The notes beneath the pieces are model-generated. The model ran no database searches and was not told the DNA's origin. It saw only the letters and a program-made list of their open reading frames with translations. From NCBI RefSeq assembly GCF_004361835.1, contig NZ_SNWD01000004.1:218788-282787 (forward strand): 64,000 nt of DNA. The letters are read 5' to 3'. The number at the start of each line of letters is the position of its first letter. The stretch's first letter is position 1. This DNA is from Stakelama pacifica. Its GTDB lineage: Bacteria; Pseudomonadota; Alphaproteobacteria; Sphingomonadales; Sphingomonadaceae. This document shows, piece after piece, positions 28,830 to 38,470 of the stretch. The position numbers were made by a program, and so were the translations under genes.

Positions 28830-29551
28830 CCATCTTTCCCGCAATCGACCTGAAAGGCGGGTCGGTCGTCCGGCTGGCCGAGGGCGATATGGATCGCGCC
28901 ACCATCTATGGCGACGATCCGGCGGCGCAGGCAAAGCAGTTCGCGCAGGCGGGCGCCGATCACCTGCATGTCGTCGATCTCGACGGTGCCTTTGCCGGTG
29001 AATCGGTGAATGGCGGCGCGGTGGCCGGAATCGTAAAAGCGTTCCCCGGAAAAGTGCAGCTTGGCGGCGGCATCCGCAACCGCGCGGCGGTCGAGCACTG
29101 GCTCGATCTGGGCGTGGACCGGGTGGTGATAGGCACGGCGGCGCTCGAAAATCCCGACCTTGTGAAAGAAGCGGCATCGGCCTTTCCGGGCCGGGTGGTC
29201 GTTGCGGTCGATGCGAAGGGCGGCATGGTCGCTACGCGCGGCTGGGCGGACGTTTCGACCGTATCGGTGGCAGAGCTTGCCCGGCGGTTCGAGGATGCGG
29301 GCGTCGCTGCGCTGCTCTTCACCGATGTCGGGCGCGACGGGCTGCTCAAAGGCTGCAACGTCGAAGCGACCGTCGAACTGGCGCGTGCCGTGTCGATTCC
29401 CGTGATCGCAAGCGGCGGCGTCGCCGGAATCGGCGATATCGAGGCTCTGACCGCGCATGTCGATGACGGCGTCGAGGGCGTTATTACCGGCCGAGCGCTC
29501 TATGACGGCCGGCTCGATCTGGCCGAGGCGATCCGGGTCGCGGCGGCGTGA
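28817..29551 (+). CDS. hisA: ProFAR isomerase
   Basis: 244-residue TIM barrel that isomerises ProFAR to PRFAR. The catalytic acids sit in [14 protein letters not shown] (Asp10) and [17 protein letters not shown]; phosphate-binding loops are [20 protein letters not shown] and [12 protein letters not shown]. Its start lies inside the hisH 3' end and its stop overlaps the hisF GTG by 4 bp. HisA and HisF are ancestral paralogues, and the two are readily told apart here by RGW and by the HisF start. Confidence 0.97.
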   Translation: MASLTIFPAIDLKGGSVVRLAEGDMDRATIYGDDPAAQAKQFAQAGADHLHVVDLDGAFAGESVNGGAVAGIVKAFPGKVQLGGGIRNRAAVEHWLDLGVDRVVIGTAALENPDLVKEAASAFPGRVVVAVDAKGGMVATRGWADVSTVSVAELARRFEDAGVAALLFTDVGRDGLLKGCNVEATVELARAVSIPVIASGGVAGIGDIEALTAHVDDGVEGVITGRALYDGRLDLAEAIRVAAA

Positions 29552-30312
29552 CCGTCCGGGCGCGCGTCATCCCCTGTCTCGACGTGGCGAACGGCCGGGT
29601 CGTGAAGGGCGTCAATTTCGTCGATCTGAAAGATGCGGGCGATCCGGTCGAACAGGCGCGTGCCTATGATGCGGCGGGCGCGGACGAGCTTTGTTTTCTC
29701 GACATTACCGCCAGCCATGAAGATCGCGGCACGATCCTCGATGTTGTGCGACGCACCGCCGAAGTGTGCTTCATGCCGCTTACCGTCGGCGGGGGCGTGC
29801 GCAGCGCGGAAGATGCGCGCGCGCTGCTGCTCGCCGGAGCGGACAAGGTCGCAGTCAATTCTGCCGCGGTCGCCCGGCCGGAGGTCGTCGCCGATATCGC
29901 CGACAGGTTCGGCAGTCAGTGCATCACCGCCTCGATCGATGCGCGACGGGTGGGCGACCATTGGGAAATCTTCACCCATGGGGGTCGCCGCGAAACCGGA
30001 ATCGACGCGATCGAACATGCGCTTCGTCTGGCAAAGCTTGGCGCGGGCGAATTTCTGGTGACGTCGATGGACCGCGACGGGACGCGTGACGGCTATGATA
30101 TCGACCTGATCCGTACCATCGCCGATGCGGTGACGGTGCCGGTGGTGGCATCGGGCGGGGTCGGGTCGCTCGACCATCTCGTCGCCGGGATCAGCGAAGG
30201 GCATGCCAGCGCCGTGCTCGCAGCATCGATCTTCCATTTCGGCGAAGCCACGGTGGCGGACGCGCATGCGGCGCTGCGGGCGGCGGGGATCGCGGCGCGC
30301 AGCCCGGTCTAA
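29548..30312 (+). CDS. hisF: Imidazole glycerol phosphate synthase, cyclase subunit
   Basis: 254-residue TIM barrel from a GTG start. It uses ammonia from HisH to form IGP and AICAR from PRFAR. Catalytic Asp residues are in [19 protein letters not shown] and [13 protein letters not shown]; phosphate loops are [24 protein letters not shown] and [10 protein letters not shown]. The following gap of about 140 bp, then two small exported-protein genes, separate it from hisE. Confidence 0.97.
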   Translation: MTVRARVIPCLDVANGRVVKGVNFVDLKDAGDPVEQARAYDAAGADELCFLDITASHEDRGTILDVVRRTAEVCFMPLTVGGGVRSAEDARALLLAGADKVAVNSAAVARPEVVADIADRFGSQCITASIDARRVGDHWEIFTHGGRRETGIDAIEHALRLAKLGAGEFLVTSMDRDGTRDGYDIDLIRTIADAVTVPVVASGGVGSLDHLVAGISEGHASAVLAASIFHFGEATVADAHAALRAAGIAARSPV

Positions 30313-30454
30313 GGACGTCAGATCTGTCGGAATATTTTACAAATTCATCCGGGGCATTGCTGCCGGTCGGGTAAAAGCAGCGATTCGTGAGTGTCTTGCG
30401 GCATTTGGCATGCTGTTTGCTAGCTAAGGCGGCAAAGAATAAACCGGGGAAATT

Positions 30455-30745
30455 ATGATGTTTGCACCGCTTCGTATTGCAATTGCTGCCTCTGCACTCT
30501 TGCTGCCCGCCGCTGCTTTGGCGATGGACACACCGCCACACAGCACGCCCGGCCATAGCGGATCGCCGCAAACGCCCGACAGCTGCGGGGCGAAATACAC
30601 GCACGGCCATTGCGGTTCGCAGGGCGGAAATGGCAGCCCGACCAGTCCCACCTCGGTGCCCGAGCCCGGCGTGTTCGGCCTTTTCGCCGCAGGACTTGCC
30701 GGTGCCTACGCCGCTCGCCGGATGAAGAAGCGTCGCAAGAACTGA
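30455..30745 (+). CDS. Small exported protein with PEP-CTERM-like anchor
   Basis: 96 residues. N-terminal signal peptide (MFAPLRIAIAASALLLPAAA, then LAMD), a short His/Gly/Ser-rich middle with two Cys, and a C-terminal tail VPEPGVFGLFAAGLAGAYAA+RRMKKRRKN. That tail is the tripartite PEP-CTERM pattern (PEP motif, hydrophobic span, basic cluster) recognised by exosortases. A second ATG three bases later is equally possible. It sits in the his run between hisF and hisE, with its own 142-bp upstream gap, so it may be separately expressed. No exosortase gene is in this window. Confidence 0.75.
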   Translation: MMFAPLRIAIAASALLLPAAALAMDTPPHSTPGHSGSPQTPDSCGAKYTHGHCGSQGGNGSPTSPTSVPEPGVFGLFAAGLAGAYAARRMKKRRKN

Positions 30746-30796
30746 TCGGTCGAGGTTGTTAACCCCGCACTTGCGGTTTTTCGCTATGGTGCCGCC

Positions 30797-30994
30797 ATGC
30801 GATTTCTCTTCGCCCTGTTGACCGTGTCGGCCGCGCTTACATCCGCAGCCTCCGCCACCGCGCATTCGGGGGTGGTGGAGCGGCATGGCTTCGCGCCGTC
30901 CGATGTCGCGCTGTTTGTGTTCGCCGCGCTGGGCCTCTGGTTCGCCCGGCGGGCGCTGCGCGCGCGGTTCCGGCGGCGGGGTCGGCGGGATTGA
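30797..30994 (+). CDS. Small exported protein with C-terminal anchor and basic tail
   Basis: 65 residues: signal peptide MRFLFALLTVSAALTSAASA, a short HSGVVERHGFAPSD, a hydrophobic span VALFVFAALGLWFA, and a basic end RRALRARFRRRGRRD. The architecture parallels the preceding PEP-CTERM protein, but there is no PEP motif. I recognise no named family. It lies 51 bp after the PEP-CTERM gene and 31 bp before hisE. Confidence 0.65.
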   Translation: MRFLFALLTVSAALTSAASATAHSGVVERHGFAPSDVALFVFAALGLWFARRALRARFRRRGRRD

Positions 30995-31025
30995 CAAAGC
31001 GCGCATCCCTGCGATGTGCAGCGTC

Positions 31026-31349
31026 ATGAGCCAAACCGATCCCCTGTCCGCGCTGGAATCCGTCATCCGCGAACGGATGCAGGCCGATCCCGACAGCTCC
31101 TATGTCGCGCGGCTGCATGCGAAAGGCCGGGCGAAGATCGCGCAGAAGGTCGGTGAGGAAGCGGTGGAAACCGTGATCGCTGCGATGGCGGGCAATGCCG
31201 AAGAGCTGACGAGCGAAGCCGCCGACCTTCTCTTTCACCTGCTGGTGCTGCTCGCCGAATCCGGCCTGTCGCTCGACGATGTGCGCGGCGAGCTTGCCCG
31301 GCGCGAGGGCGTATCGGGCCTTGAGGAAAAGGCATCGCGGCAGGGCTGA
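31026..31349 (+). CDS. hisE: Phosphoribosyl-ATP diphosphatase
   Basis: 107 residues. It hydrolyses PR-ATP to PR-AMP, the second step of histidine synthesis. All-alpha NTP pyrophosphohydrolase features: LSALESVIRERMQADPDSSY, GRAKIAQKVGEEAVETVIAA and LTSEAADLLFHLLVLLAESG with the metal-binding Glu/Asp residues. ATG 31026 (MSQTDPLSAL) is chosen; an ATG 12 bp upstream is also in frame. It is followed by the HIT gene, a frequent alphaproteobacterial order. Confidence 0.95.
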   Translation: MSQTDPLSALESVIRERMQADPDSSYVARLHAKGRAKIAQKVGEEAVETVIAAMAGNAEELTSEAADLLFHLLVLLAESGLSLDDVRGELARREGVSGLEEKASRQG

Positions 31350-31437
31350 CCCCGCGCCGCGCGCGCCAGCTTGTCGAGGCCGCCATCTTTCTCCAGAACC
31401 TTTGCGAACCAACGCTCGCGATCAGGAGAATCAGGCA

Positions 31438-31815
31438 ATGCCCGTCGATGCGACCCGCCCTTATGACCACGAGAATGTCTTCGCAAAAATCCTGCGCGGC
31501 GAAATTCCGTGCGACAAGGTGTATGAGGACGACCACAGCCTCGCCTTTCGCGACATCAATCCACAGGCGCCGACCCACATCCTGGTAATCCCCAAGGGCA
31601 GATATGTGTCGTGGGACGATTTTTCGGCCAATGCCCCCGACACTGAAATCGCCGCATTCGTGCGCGCTGTGGGCAAGGTCGCGCGCGATGCAGGGCTGGT
31701 CGAACCGGGCTATCGCCTGCTCGCCAATATCGGACCCGATGCGCATCAGGAAGTGGCCCATCTCCACGTCCATCTGTTCGCCGGGCGCGCTTTGGGGCCG
31801 ATGCTGATAAAGTAA
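31438..31815 (+). CDS. HIT family (HinT-like) nucleotide hydrolase/transferase
   Basis: 125 residues. NVFAKILRGEIPCDKVYEDD, INPQAPTHILVIPKGRY and the histidine triad HLHVHLFAGRALGPM. HinT-type enzymes hydrolyse purine phosphoramidates. ATG 31438 follows AGGAGAATCAGGCA. Physiological substrate is unknown; it is at the end of the his run, 88 bp after hisE. Confidence 0.93.
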   Translation: MPVDATRPYDHENVFAKILRGEIPCDKVYEDDHSLAFRDINPQAPTHILVIPKGRYVSWDDFSANAPDTEIAAFVRAVGKVARDAGLVEPGYRLLANIGPDAHQEVAHLHVHLFAGRALGPMLIK

Positions 31816-31924
31816 CAATTGCAATTGGGGATTGCACGCACCCGCTTTACCGTTAGGCTCTGCGCTTTCCTAATTTCCGGCGGATCAATCCGCCGTGCAT
31901 CCGCTTGGGGGGACTGACCTGACC

Positions 31925-33505
31925 ATGGATTGGCGCGTAAAGCCATTGGACGCCATTCTGGCGACCGCAGAAAAGAAATCATTGTCGCGAACGCTCGGAC
32001 CGATCCAGCTGACCCTTCTGGGCGTCGGCGCGATCATCGGCACCGGCATTTTCGTTCTGACGTCCGAAGCGGCACAGAAAGCCGGGCCGGGAATGATGTG
32101 GGCGTTCGTGATCGCCGCGTGTGTATGCGGTGTGGCGGCGCTTTGCTATTCCGAAATCGCTTCCATGGTGCCGGTCTCGGGCTCGGCCTATACCTATACC
32201 TATGCGGTGATGGGCGAACTTCTCGCATGGATGGTCGGCTGGGCGCTGATCCTCGAATATGCGGTCGCGGCGAGCGCGGTTTCGGTCGGCTGGTCGGGCT
32301 ATTTTATCGGTCTGCTAAACAGTTGGGGAATAGGATTTCCGCACGCTTTGTCGGTCGGCCCCTATGCCGATGGCATCGTGAACCTGCCCGCGCTGATCAT
32401 TGCGTTGCTCGTTACGCTGTTGCTGATGGTCGGCACGACCGAAAGCGCGCGGGTGAACGCGGTACTGGTGACGATCAAGGTCGCGGCGCTGAGCGTGTTC
32501 ATCATACTCACCCTGCCGGTTATCAAGGGCGCGGAATTCGAACCGTTCATGCCGAATGGCTGGATCGGCACCGGCCTGGGATCGGGTCTGGGCGCGGTCG
32601 GCGCGGCGGCATCGATCTTCTTCGCCTATGTCGGCTTCGACGCAGTTTCGACCGCAGCCGAAGAGACCAAGAATCCGCAGGTCAATGTGCCGATCGGCCT
32701 GATCGGCAGTCTCGCAATCTGTACGGTTTTCTATCTGCTGGTCGCTGCGGGCGCCATCGGCACGATCGGCGCGCAGCCGATCAGCGGACTTGCCGGTCAG
32801 GTTCTGGCCCCGGGTACACCCGAATTCGCCGATCGCTGTAAGGCGCTGGCGGGCATGGGCACCGAACCGCTGGTTTGCTCGCGTGAAGCGCTTGCGCATG
32901 TGCTGCGTCAGATCGGCTATGAACGGTTGGGCGACATGATCGGCATCGCGGCGTTCCTCGCGCTGCCCTCGGTCATCCTCATCATGCTGTTCGGTCAGAC
33001 GCGCATCTTCTTCGTGATGGCGCGCGACGGTCTGCTTCCCGAATTCCTTTCGGCAATTCACCCGAAGTGGAAGACGCCGCACATCGTGACGATGATCACC
33101 GGCGTGGCGGTCGCGATCTTCGCGGCATTCCTTCCCGTGGGGCAGCTTGCCGATATTTCGAACTCGGGCACGCTGTTCGCGTTCTTCATGGTCGCGCTCG
33201 CCGTGCTGATCCTTCGCCGGACGCAGCCGGAGCGCAAACGCCCGTTCCGCACGCCGCTCGTCTATATCGTCGCACCGCTGGCGATACTCGGCACGCTGGG
33301 CCTCTATGTCAGCCTGCCGCTGGAGGCGATGCTGGTACTCCCCGTCTGGGGCGGTATCGGGCTGGTGGTGTATTTCGCTTATGGTTTCCGCAAGAGCCAT
33401 GTCGGACGCGGCATCATCGATGTGCATGAGGACGATCCGGACGCCCCGCCGCAAGCGGTGCCGCCGATCGGCGATGCGCATACGCCGGGATATAAGGACG
33501 CCTGA
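31925..33505 (+). CDS. APC-family amino acid permease (cationic amino acid transporter type)
   Basis: 526 residues with about 12-14 predicted transmembrane segments. APC features: LGVGAIIGTGIFVLTSEAAQ, AALCYSEIASMVPVSGSAYT+YTYAVMGELLAWMVGW, FFAYVGFDAVSTAAEETKNP and FFVMARDGLLPEFLSAIHPK. It resembles the CAT/YfnA-like branch. A periplasmic loop around residues 290-330 contains two Cys. The substrate is not set by sequence. A clear rho-independent terminator follows at 33526. Confidence 0.9.
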   Translation: MDWRVKPLDAILATAEKKSLSRTLGPIQLTLLGVGAIIGTGIFVLTSEAAQKAGPGMMWAFVIAACVCGVAALCYSEIASMVPVSGSAYTYTYAVMGELLAWMVGWALILEYAVAASAVSVGWSGYFIGLLNSWGIGFPHALSVGPYADGIVNLPALIIALLVTLLLMVGTTESARVNAVLVTIKVAALSVFIILTLPVIKGAEFEPFMPNGWIGTGLGSGLGAVGAAASIFFAYVGFDAVSTAAEETKNPQVNVPIGLIGSLAICTVFYLLVAAGAIGTIGAQPISGLAGQVLAPGTPEFADRCKALAGMGTEPLVCSREALAHVLRQIGYERLGDMIGIAAFLALPSVILIMLFGQTRIFFVMARDGLLPEFLSAIHPKWKTPHIVTMITGVAVAIFAAFLPVGQLADISNSGTLFAFFMVALAVLILRRTQPERKRPFRTPLVYIVAPLAILGTLGLYVSLPLEAMLVLPVWGGIGLVVYFAYGFRKSHVGRGIIDVHEDDPDAPPQAVPPIGDAHTPGYKDA

Positions 33506-33525
33506 TTTTTCGGCGAATCGAACAG

Positions 33526-33555
33526 AAAAGGCCGGGAGCGATCCCGGCCTTTTTT
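33526..33555 (+). terminator. Rho-independent terminator after the amino acid permease
   Basis: AAAAGGCCGGGA-GCGA-TCCCGGCCTTTTTT: a 10-bp GC-rich stem, tetraloop, and T-run, 20 bp after the stop codon. Confidence 0.92.
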
Positions 33556-33605
33556 GTGTGCATCGGCATTTGTCAGCGGAGCGCGGCCCCGAAGCCAGTG
33601 CCGGG

Positions 33606-33836
33606 GTCATTGCGAGCGGCGCAGCCCGGCGGCAGTCGGGAAGAACGGTGCTTCGACAGGCTCAGCACCAACGGGTGGTGAAATAGCAAGGCAGAAGGAA
33701 TGCTCGCGCTTTCATGCCGAGGTGCATCGATCAAAACCGCACACACGTTCGTCATTGCGAGCCCCGAAGGGGCGCGGCAATCCAGAGCGGCGTGCGTGTC
33801 GCGGGATCGCTTCGTCGCTGCGCTTCTCGCGATGAC
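33606..33836. repeat. Cluster of dispersed repeats (families A and D)
   Basis: A family A fragment (33606-33625), a family D unit CTTCGACAGGCTCAGCACCA (33650-33678) and a full family A copy in inverse orientation (33751-33836, GTCATTGCGAGCCCCGAAGG...TCTCGCGATGAC). With two terminators, these explain most of the gene-free stretch 33506-33994. Confidence 0.82.
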
Positions 33837-33940
33837 GATCGGGCGCTTGGTGCAACGTTGTATCAGGCGTTTCTCGACTATGCTCGAAGCGAACGGCGCG
33901 AGGGGGAACGGGTTACGTGAGCGATCTTACCTAGACAGCA

Positions 33941-33976
33941 AAACGCCGCCCCTCGCCCGAGCGAAGGACGGCGTTT
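33941..33976 (-). terminator. Probable terminator of the adenosine kinase gene
   Basis: AAACGCCG...CGGCGTTT (8-bp perfect outer stem) with an inner CCCTCGC/GCGAAGG pairing, 18 bp past the stop; four Ts follow on the minus strand. Confidence 0.6.
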
Positions 33977-33994
33977 GCGTTCGATCAGCGCCGG

Positions 33995-34993
33995 TCAGGC
34001 GAGTTTGTCGGCGACCAGCTTTTCGAGATTTGCTTCGCTCCGCGCGCCATAATGCGAGATGATCTCGCCCGCGCAGATCGCGCCCATTTTCAGCGAATCG
34101 GCGACCGACTTGCCCTGTGCCTGACCGCGCAGGAACCCGGCGGCGAACAGATCGCCCGCGCCGGTGGTGTCGACGACCCTGGCGATCGGTTCGGCCGGAA
34201 CCTCGACCCGCGTGCCGTCCTTCACCGCGATCGCGCCCTTTTCGCTGCGCGTCACGACGAGCAGCGGCACCTGCGCGGCGATTTTCTCGACGCATGCATC
34301 GAAATCGTCGCTTTGCGCCAGCGCCTGAAGCTCGTTTTCATTGGCGAAGAGGATATCGATCAGCCCGTCGGCGATCAGCTTGCGGAAATCATCGCCATGC
34401 CGGTCGATGCAGAAAGTGTCCGATAAAGTGAAGGCAACGCGGCGACCGGCCTTGCGCGCGATCTCGATCGCACGGCGCATCGCGGCGCGCGGTTCTTCGG
34501 GATCCCACAGATAGCCTTCGAGATAGAGAATCTCGCCCTTGGCGATGAAATCGGCGTCGAGCGCTTCGGCGGGCAGGAACTGCGAGGCGCCAAGAAAGGT
34601 GTTCATCGTCCGCTGGCCATCGGGCGTCACGAAGATCAGGCAGCGCGCCGTGGTCGGTTCGCCTTCGCGCGCGGGCGTATCGAAATCGATGCCGACCGAG
34701 CGGATGTCATGCGCGAAAATCTTGCCCAACTCGTCATCGGCAACCTGACCGATAAAGCCGCATTTGCCGCCCAGCGCAGCGATTCCGGCAATGGTGTTCG
34801 CCGCTGAGCCGCCCGAAACTTCGCGCCCCGGTCCCATTTTGGCGTAAAGCGCATCGGCCGCCTCGGGTTCGAAGATCAGCTGCATCGACCCCTTTTTCAT
34901 GCCTTCGGAATCGAGGAAGGCATCGTCCGACTGGGCAAGGACATCGACGATTGCATTGCCGATCGCGACGACATCGTAGGTTGCGCTGGTCAC
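33995..34993 (-). CDS. Adenosine kinase-type PfkB sugar kinase
   Basis: 332 residues from GTG 34993, which has a well-placed GGAGA; a TTG 12 bp upstream is also in frame. PfkB family: VVAIGNAIVDVLAQ, the GREVSGGSAANTIAGIAALG glycine-rich segment, and VVDTTGAGDLFAAGFLRGQA with the catalytic Asp and the anion hole. The N-terminal FIGQVADDELGKIFAHDIRS and the length match bacterial adenosine kinase annotations. Cytosolic. It is divergent from the EI24 gene. Confidence 0.9.
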   Translation of the reverse strand: MTSATYDVVAIGNAIVDVLAQSDDAFLDSEGMKKGSMQLIFEPEAADALYAKMGPGREVSGGSAANTIAGIAALGGKCGFIGQVADDELGKIFAHDIRSVGIDFDTPAREGEPTTARCLIFVTPDGQRTMNTFLGASQFLPAEALDADFIAKGEILYLEGYLWDPEEPRAAMRRAIEIARKAGRRVAFTLSDTFCIDRHGDDFRKLIADGLIDILFANENELQALAQSDDFDACVEKIAAQVPLLVVTRSEKGAIAVKDGTRVEVPAEPIARVVDTTGAGDLFAAGFLRGQAQGKSVADSLKMGAICAGEIISHYGARSEANLEKLVADKLA

Positions 34994-35104
34994 ATGGTTC
35001 TCCAAAAAGCGGATAAGAAATTTCTTGCCCTAGCGCCTAGGCGGAGGGCGCGTCGCTTGCAACCGCTGGACAGGGCGCGCTGGGGCGGTAGCGTGGCGGC
35101 CAAG

Positions 35105-35779
35105 ATGTTGCGCGCATTCCTCCTTTCCGTCCGCCAGTTGGGCGATCCCGCCATTTTTCGGGTGCTCGCCGGATCGATTGGGCTCACCCTGCTGATCTTT
35201 CTCGCGCTCGGGCTGGGCCTGTGGTTCGGCGTTCGGGTGCTGGCCGAGCCGCTGGGGGCGGCCGGGTCAGGGCTGGCGGCGCTTGCCGCGCTGCTCGGCA
35301 CGATCGGCGCGATCTGGCTGCTGTTCCGCGCAGTCGCCATCGCAGTGATCGGGATTTTCGCCGATGCGGTGGTGCAGGCGGTCGAGGCGCGGCATTATCC
35401 GAAGGCGCTTACCCAAGCGCGCAACGTGCCGTTCGGACGATCGGTCGCGATGGGGCTTGGTTCGGCGGGTCGCGCGATCCTCGTCAATCTGGCGATGAGC
35501 CCGGTCTATCTCGCGCTGCTGCTGACCGGCGTGGGAACGGCGATCGCCTTTTTCGTCGTCAATGGCTGGCTATTGGGCCGCGATCTCGGCGATATGGTCG
35601 CGGCGCGGCACATGAGTCCGTCGGCGATACGAGACTGGCGCGCGGCAACGCGATGGCGGCGCTTGCTTCTGGGGCTTGCCGGGACGGGGCTGCTCGTGGT
35701 TCCGTTCGTCAATCTCATCGCGCCGGTTCTGGGCGCGGCAATGGCAACGCATATGTTTCACGGGAAGACAATGGCATGA
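35105..35779 (+). CDS. EI24 domain (CysZ-like) membrane protein
   Basis: 224 residues with about four to six hydrophobic segments. LRAFLLSVRQLGDPAIFRVL is followed by a long Leu/Gly-rich span, VVQAVEARHYPKALTQAR, MSPVYLALLLTGVGTAIAFF, and GWLLGRDLGDMVAARHMSP with the typical EI24/CysZ loop. ATG 35105 was selected; a GTG at 35093 is possible. CysZ is a sulphate channel, but EI24 proteins outside the cys regulon are not characterised. It is coupled to the next gene by an ATGA overlap. Confidence 0.82.
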   Translation: MLRAFLLSVRQLGDPAIFRVLAGSIGLTLLIFLALGLGLWFGVRVLAEPLGAAGSGLAALAALLGTIGAIWLLFRAVAIAVIGIFADAVVQAVEARHYPKALTQARNVPFGRSVAMGLGSAGRAILVNLAMSPVYLALLLTGVGTAIAFFVVNGWLLGRDLGDMVAARHMSPSAIRDWRAATRWRRLLLGLAGTGLLVVPFVNLIAPVLGAAMATHMFHGKTMA

Positions 35780-36153
35780 AGGCTTTGGCGGCAATTCTGT
35801 TCGGCGGCGCGCTGGTCGCGGGGTGCAGCGGCAGCGTGATCCCCGGCGCGCGGCCCGGCGGCGGGATGGAAGTGACGCCGACCGAAAGCACTGCGGGGCT
35901 GGAAAAAGTGATCGGCCATGACGCGCGCTCGCTCGAAAAGCTGTTCGGCACGCCCGATGCCGATCAGACCGAAGGGATGGGCCGTAAATTGCAGTTCGGC
36001 AGCGATATCTGCGTGCTGGACGCTTATCTCTACCCCCCCCGCGGCGGCGGTGTGCCGGTCGTCGCGCATGTCGATGCGCGGCAGCGCAACGGCGCGCCGA
36101 TCGACCGGGCAAGCTGTGTCGCGGCGCTCACCCGGCGCGGCGGCGGGCGCTGA
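35776..36153 (+). CDS. Predicted lipoprotein of unknown function
   Basis: 125 residues. The N-terminus MKALAAILFGGALVAGCSGS has a standard lipobox (LVAGC). The mature part contains DARSLEKLFGTPDADQTEGM, QFGSDICVLDAYLYPP and DRASCVAALTRRGGGR; a two-Cys arrangement may form a disulphide. It overlaps the EI24 gene by 4 bp. Similar small lipoproteins occur in sphingomonads, but no role is known to me. Confidence 0.8.
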   Translation: MKALAAILFGGALVAGCSGSVIPGARPGGGMEVTPTESTAGLEKVIGHDARSLEKLFGTPDADQTEGMGRKLQFGSDICVLDAYLYPPRGGGVPVVAHVDARQRNGAPIDRASCVAALTRRGGGR

Positions 36154-36162
36154 CGCTTTCGG

Positions 36163-37338
36163 TCAGAGCGCCTGCCCGGCCGCCCAGCCGCTCGCCCAGG
36201 CCCATTGGAAATTATAGCCGCCCAGCCAGCCGGTAACGTCCACCGCTTCCCCGATGGCATACAGGCCGGGCACCTTGCGCGCCTCCATCGTCTTGGACGA
36301 TAGCCCGGCGGTGTCGATACCGCCGACCGTCACCTCCGCCTTGGCAAAACCTTCGCTGCCATTGGGGACGAAGCGCCAGTCGGACAGCCGCTGCCCGGCC
36401 TCGACAAGCGCACGATCCTTCTGATCGGCAAGCCCGCCGGTGAGCGCCAGCCGTTCGGCAAGCGCCCCTGCAAGCCGGTCGGGCAGTTGTGCCGCGAGAA
36501 GCTGTTGCACCGTCGCGCGGGGCCGCTCGCGCTTTGCCGCGATCAGCCAGTCCTCCGGCGCACGGGGGAGAAAGTCGATCCCGATCGGCTGACCCGGATA
36601 CCAATAGGATGACACTTGCAGGATCGCGGGACCCGACAAACCGCGATGGGTGAACAACGCCGCCTCGGCAAAGCTCGCCTTGCCGCAGCGCGCGACGACC
36701 GGGGCGGATACCCCCGCAAGGTCGCGGAACAGCGCCTCCTCCCCTGACAGCGTCAGCGGCACCAGCGCAGGGCGCGGCTCGACCACTTTCAGACCGAATT
36801 GCCGGGCAAGGTCATAGGCAAAGCCGCTCGCGCCCATTTTGGGAATCGACGGCCCGCCGGTCGCGATCACCAGCGCAGGGGCCTGTGCCACGCGCCCGCC
36901 ATGCGTCACGCGATACTGCCCGTCGCCATGCGCCACATCGCTGATCGGTGCAGCAACACGAAGCTCAACCTCGCCGCGATCGCACTCGCTGAGCAGCATA
37001 TCGACGATCTGCCGCGCCGATCCGTCGCAGAATAGCTGTCCCAGCGTCTTTTCGTGCCAGGCGATGCCATAACGTTCGACCAGCGCGAGAAAGTCCTGCG
37101 CCCCGTACCGCCCCAGCGCCGATTTCACGAAATGCGGGTTCATGGAAATATAGCGATCGGGCGCGGTGCCGAGATTGGTGAAATTGCACCGCCCGCCCCC
37201 CGAAATCAGGATTTTCTTACCCGGCGCATTGGCATGGTCGATCACCAGCACGCGCCGCCCACGCTGCCCTGCGATTGCCGCGCACATCAGTCCCGCGCCC
37301 CCTGCCCCGAGGATGATCGCGTCAAAAGTTTCGGTCAT
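36163..37338 (-). CDS. HI0933/YhiN-type NAD(P)/FAD-dependent oxidoreductase
   Basis: 391 residues. N-terminal Rossmann motif [20 protein letters not shown] binds FAD, followed by the family signature [17 protein letters not shown]. Later [20 protein letters not shown] and [20 protein letters not shown] complete the two-domain flavoprotein. The biochemical reaction of this family is not known. ATG 37338 overlaps the queG stop by 4 bp, so both are probably co-translated. Confidence 0.92.
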   Translation of the reverse strand: MTETFDAIILGAGGAGLMCAAIAGQRGRRVLVIDHANAPGKKILISGGGRCNFTNLGTAPDRYISMNPHFVKSALGRYGAQDFLALVERYGIAWHEKTLGQLFCDGSARQIVDMLLSECDRGEVELRVAAPISDVAHGDGQYRVTHGGRVAQAPALVIATGGPSIPKMGASGFAYDLARQFGLKVVEPRPALVPLTLSGEEALFRDLAGVSAPVVARCGKASFAEAALFTHRGLSGPAILQVSSYWYPGQPIGIDFLPRAPEDWLIAAKRERPRATVQQLLAAQLPDRLAGALAERLALTGGLADQKDRALVEAGQRLSDWRFVPNGSEGFAKAEVTVGGIDTAGLSSKTMEARKVPGLYAIGEAVDVTGWLGGYNFQWAWASGWAAGQAL

Positions 37339-38378
37339 GCGGGAAGTCGCTCCAATGCCCATTGCGCCGCCTCCTGCACCACCGGATCGGGATCGTCCAT
37401 CAGCGCGCGCACCGGGGGGGTCAGCGACGCGTCGCCGCTATTCCCGGCAGCGATCAGGCAATTGCGCACCATCCGGTCGCGCCCGATCCGCTTGATCGGG
37501 GAACCCGAAAACACTTCGCGAAACGCCGCATCGTCGAGCGCGAGCAGATCGGCAAGACGCGGCGCGGTCAGTTCGCCGCGCGGAAGAAAGGCGCGGTTCG
37601 CGGCTGCGGCCCTGGCGAACTTGTTCCACGGACAGGCGGCCAGACAATCGTCGCAGCCATAGATGCGATTGCCGATGCTCTCGCGAAATTCGTGCGGGAT
37701 CGGGCCGTGCAATTCGATCGTCAGATAGGAAATGCAGCGCCGGGCATCGAGCTGGTAGGGCGCAGGGAATGCATCGGTCGGACACGCCGTCTGGCACGCA
37801 TCGCACGAACCGCAACTGTCGCGCCCCGCCCCGGTCGGAGCCAGATCGAGCGTGGTATAGATCGCGCCGAGGAACAGCCAGCTGCCATGATCACGGCTGA
37901 CCAGATTGGTGTGCTTGCCCTGCCAGCCGAGCCCCGCCGCCTCTGACAGCGGCTTCTCCATTACCGGCGCGGTATCGACAAAGACCTTCAGTTCGCCGCC
38001 GGCATTTTCGACCAGCCAGCGCGCGAGCGCCTTCAGCGCCTTTTTGACGATATCGTGATAATCGCGGCCCTGCGCATAGACCGAGATCCGACCGCGCTCG
38101 CCCGCATCTTCAAGTGCCAGAGGATCATAGCCGGGGGCGTAGCTCATCCCCAGCGCGATCACCGAGCGCACTTCGGGCCACAGCCCCTTCGGGCTTTCGC
38201 GATGATGCGCGCGATTCTCCATCCAGATCATGTCGCCATGCCGCCCCTCGGCGAGCCATTGGCGAAGCCGCTCGGCAGTGCGTGGGGCGGCATCCGCGGG
38301 CGCGAAGCCGCAGGCGACAAACCCCAGTTCGGCCGCCTTTTCGAATATTCGTGATTCCAGTGACTTGTCTTCGCTCAC
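37335..38378 (-). CDS. queG: Epoxyqueuosine reductase
   Basis: 347 residues from a GTG start. The cobalamin-dependent iron-sulphur enzyme reduces epoxyqueuosine to queuosine in tRNA, the last step of the pathway. Hallmarks: [54 protein letters not shown]+GKHTNLV, and two 4Fe-4S sites ([27 protein letters not shown]), then a C-terminal HEAT-like region. The pathway partner tgt is at 14074-15210. Confidence 0.96.
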   Translation of the reverse strand: MSEDKSLESRIFEKAAELGFVACGFAPADAAPRTAERLRQWLAEGRHGDMIWMENRAHHRESPKGLWPEVRSVIALGMSYAPGYDPLALEDAGERGRISVYAQGRDYHDIVKKALKALARWLVENAGGELKVFVDTAPVMEKPLSEAAGLGWQGKHTNLVSRDHGSWLFLGAIYTTLDLAPTGAGRDSCGSCDACQTACPTDAFPAPYQLDARRCISYLTIELHGPIPHEFRESIGNRIYGCDDCLAACPWNKFARAAAANRAFLPRGELTAPRLADLLALDDAAFREVFSGSPIKRIGRDRMVRNCLIAAGNSGDASLTPPVRALMDDPDPVVQEAAQWALERLPA

Positions 38379-38470
38379 CCGGCCCCGCTACCACGGGCAG
38401 GCCGACAATTGAATTTTTCTGCGCGCGGGCTTTGCGTGCCGGAACTGAGGAACGGCAGGGGGATGTTGGC

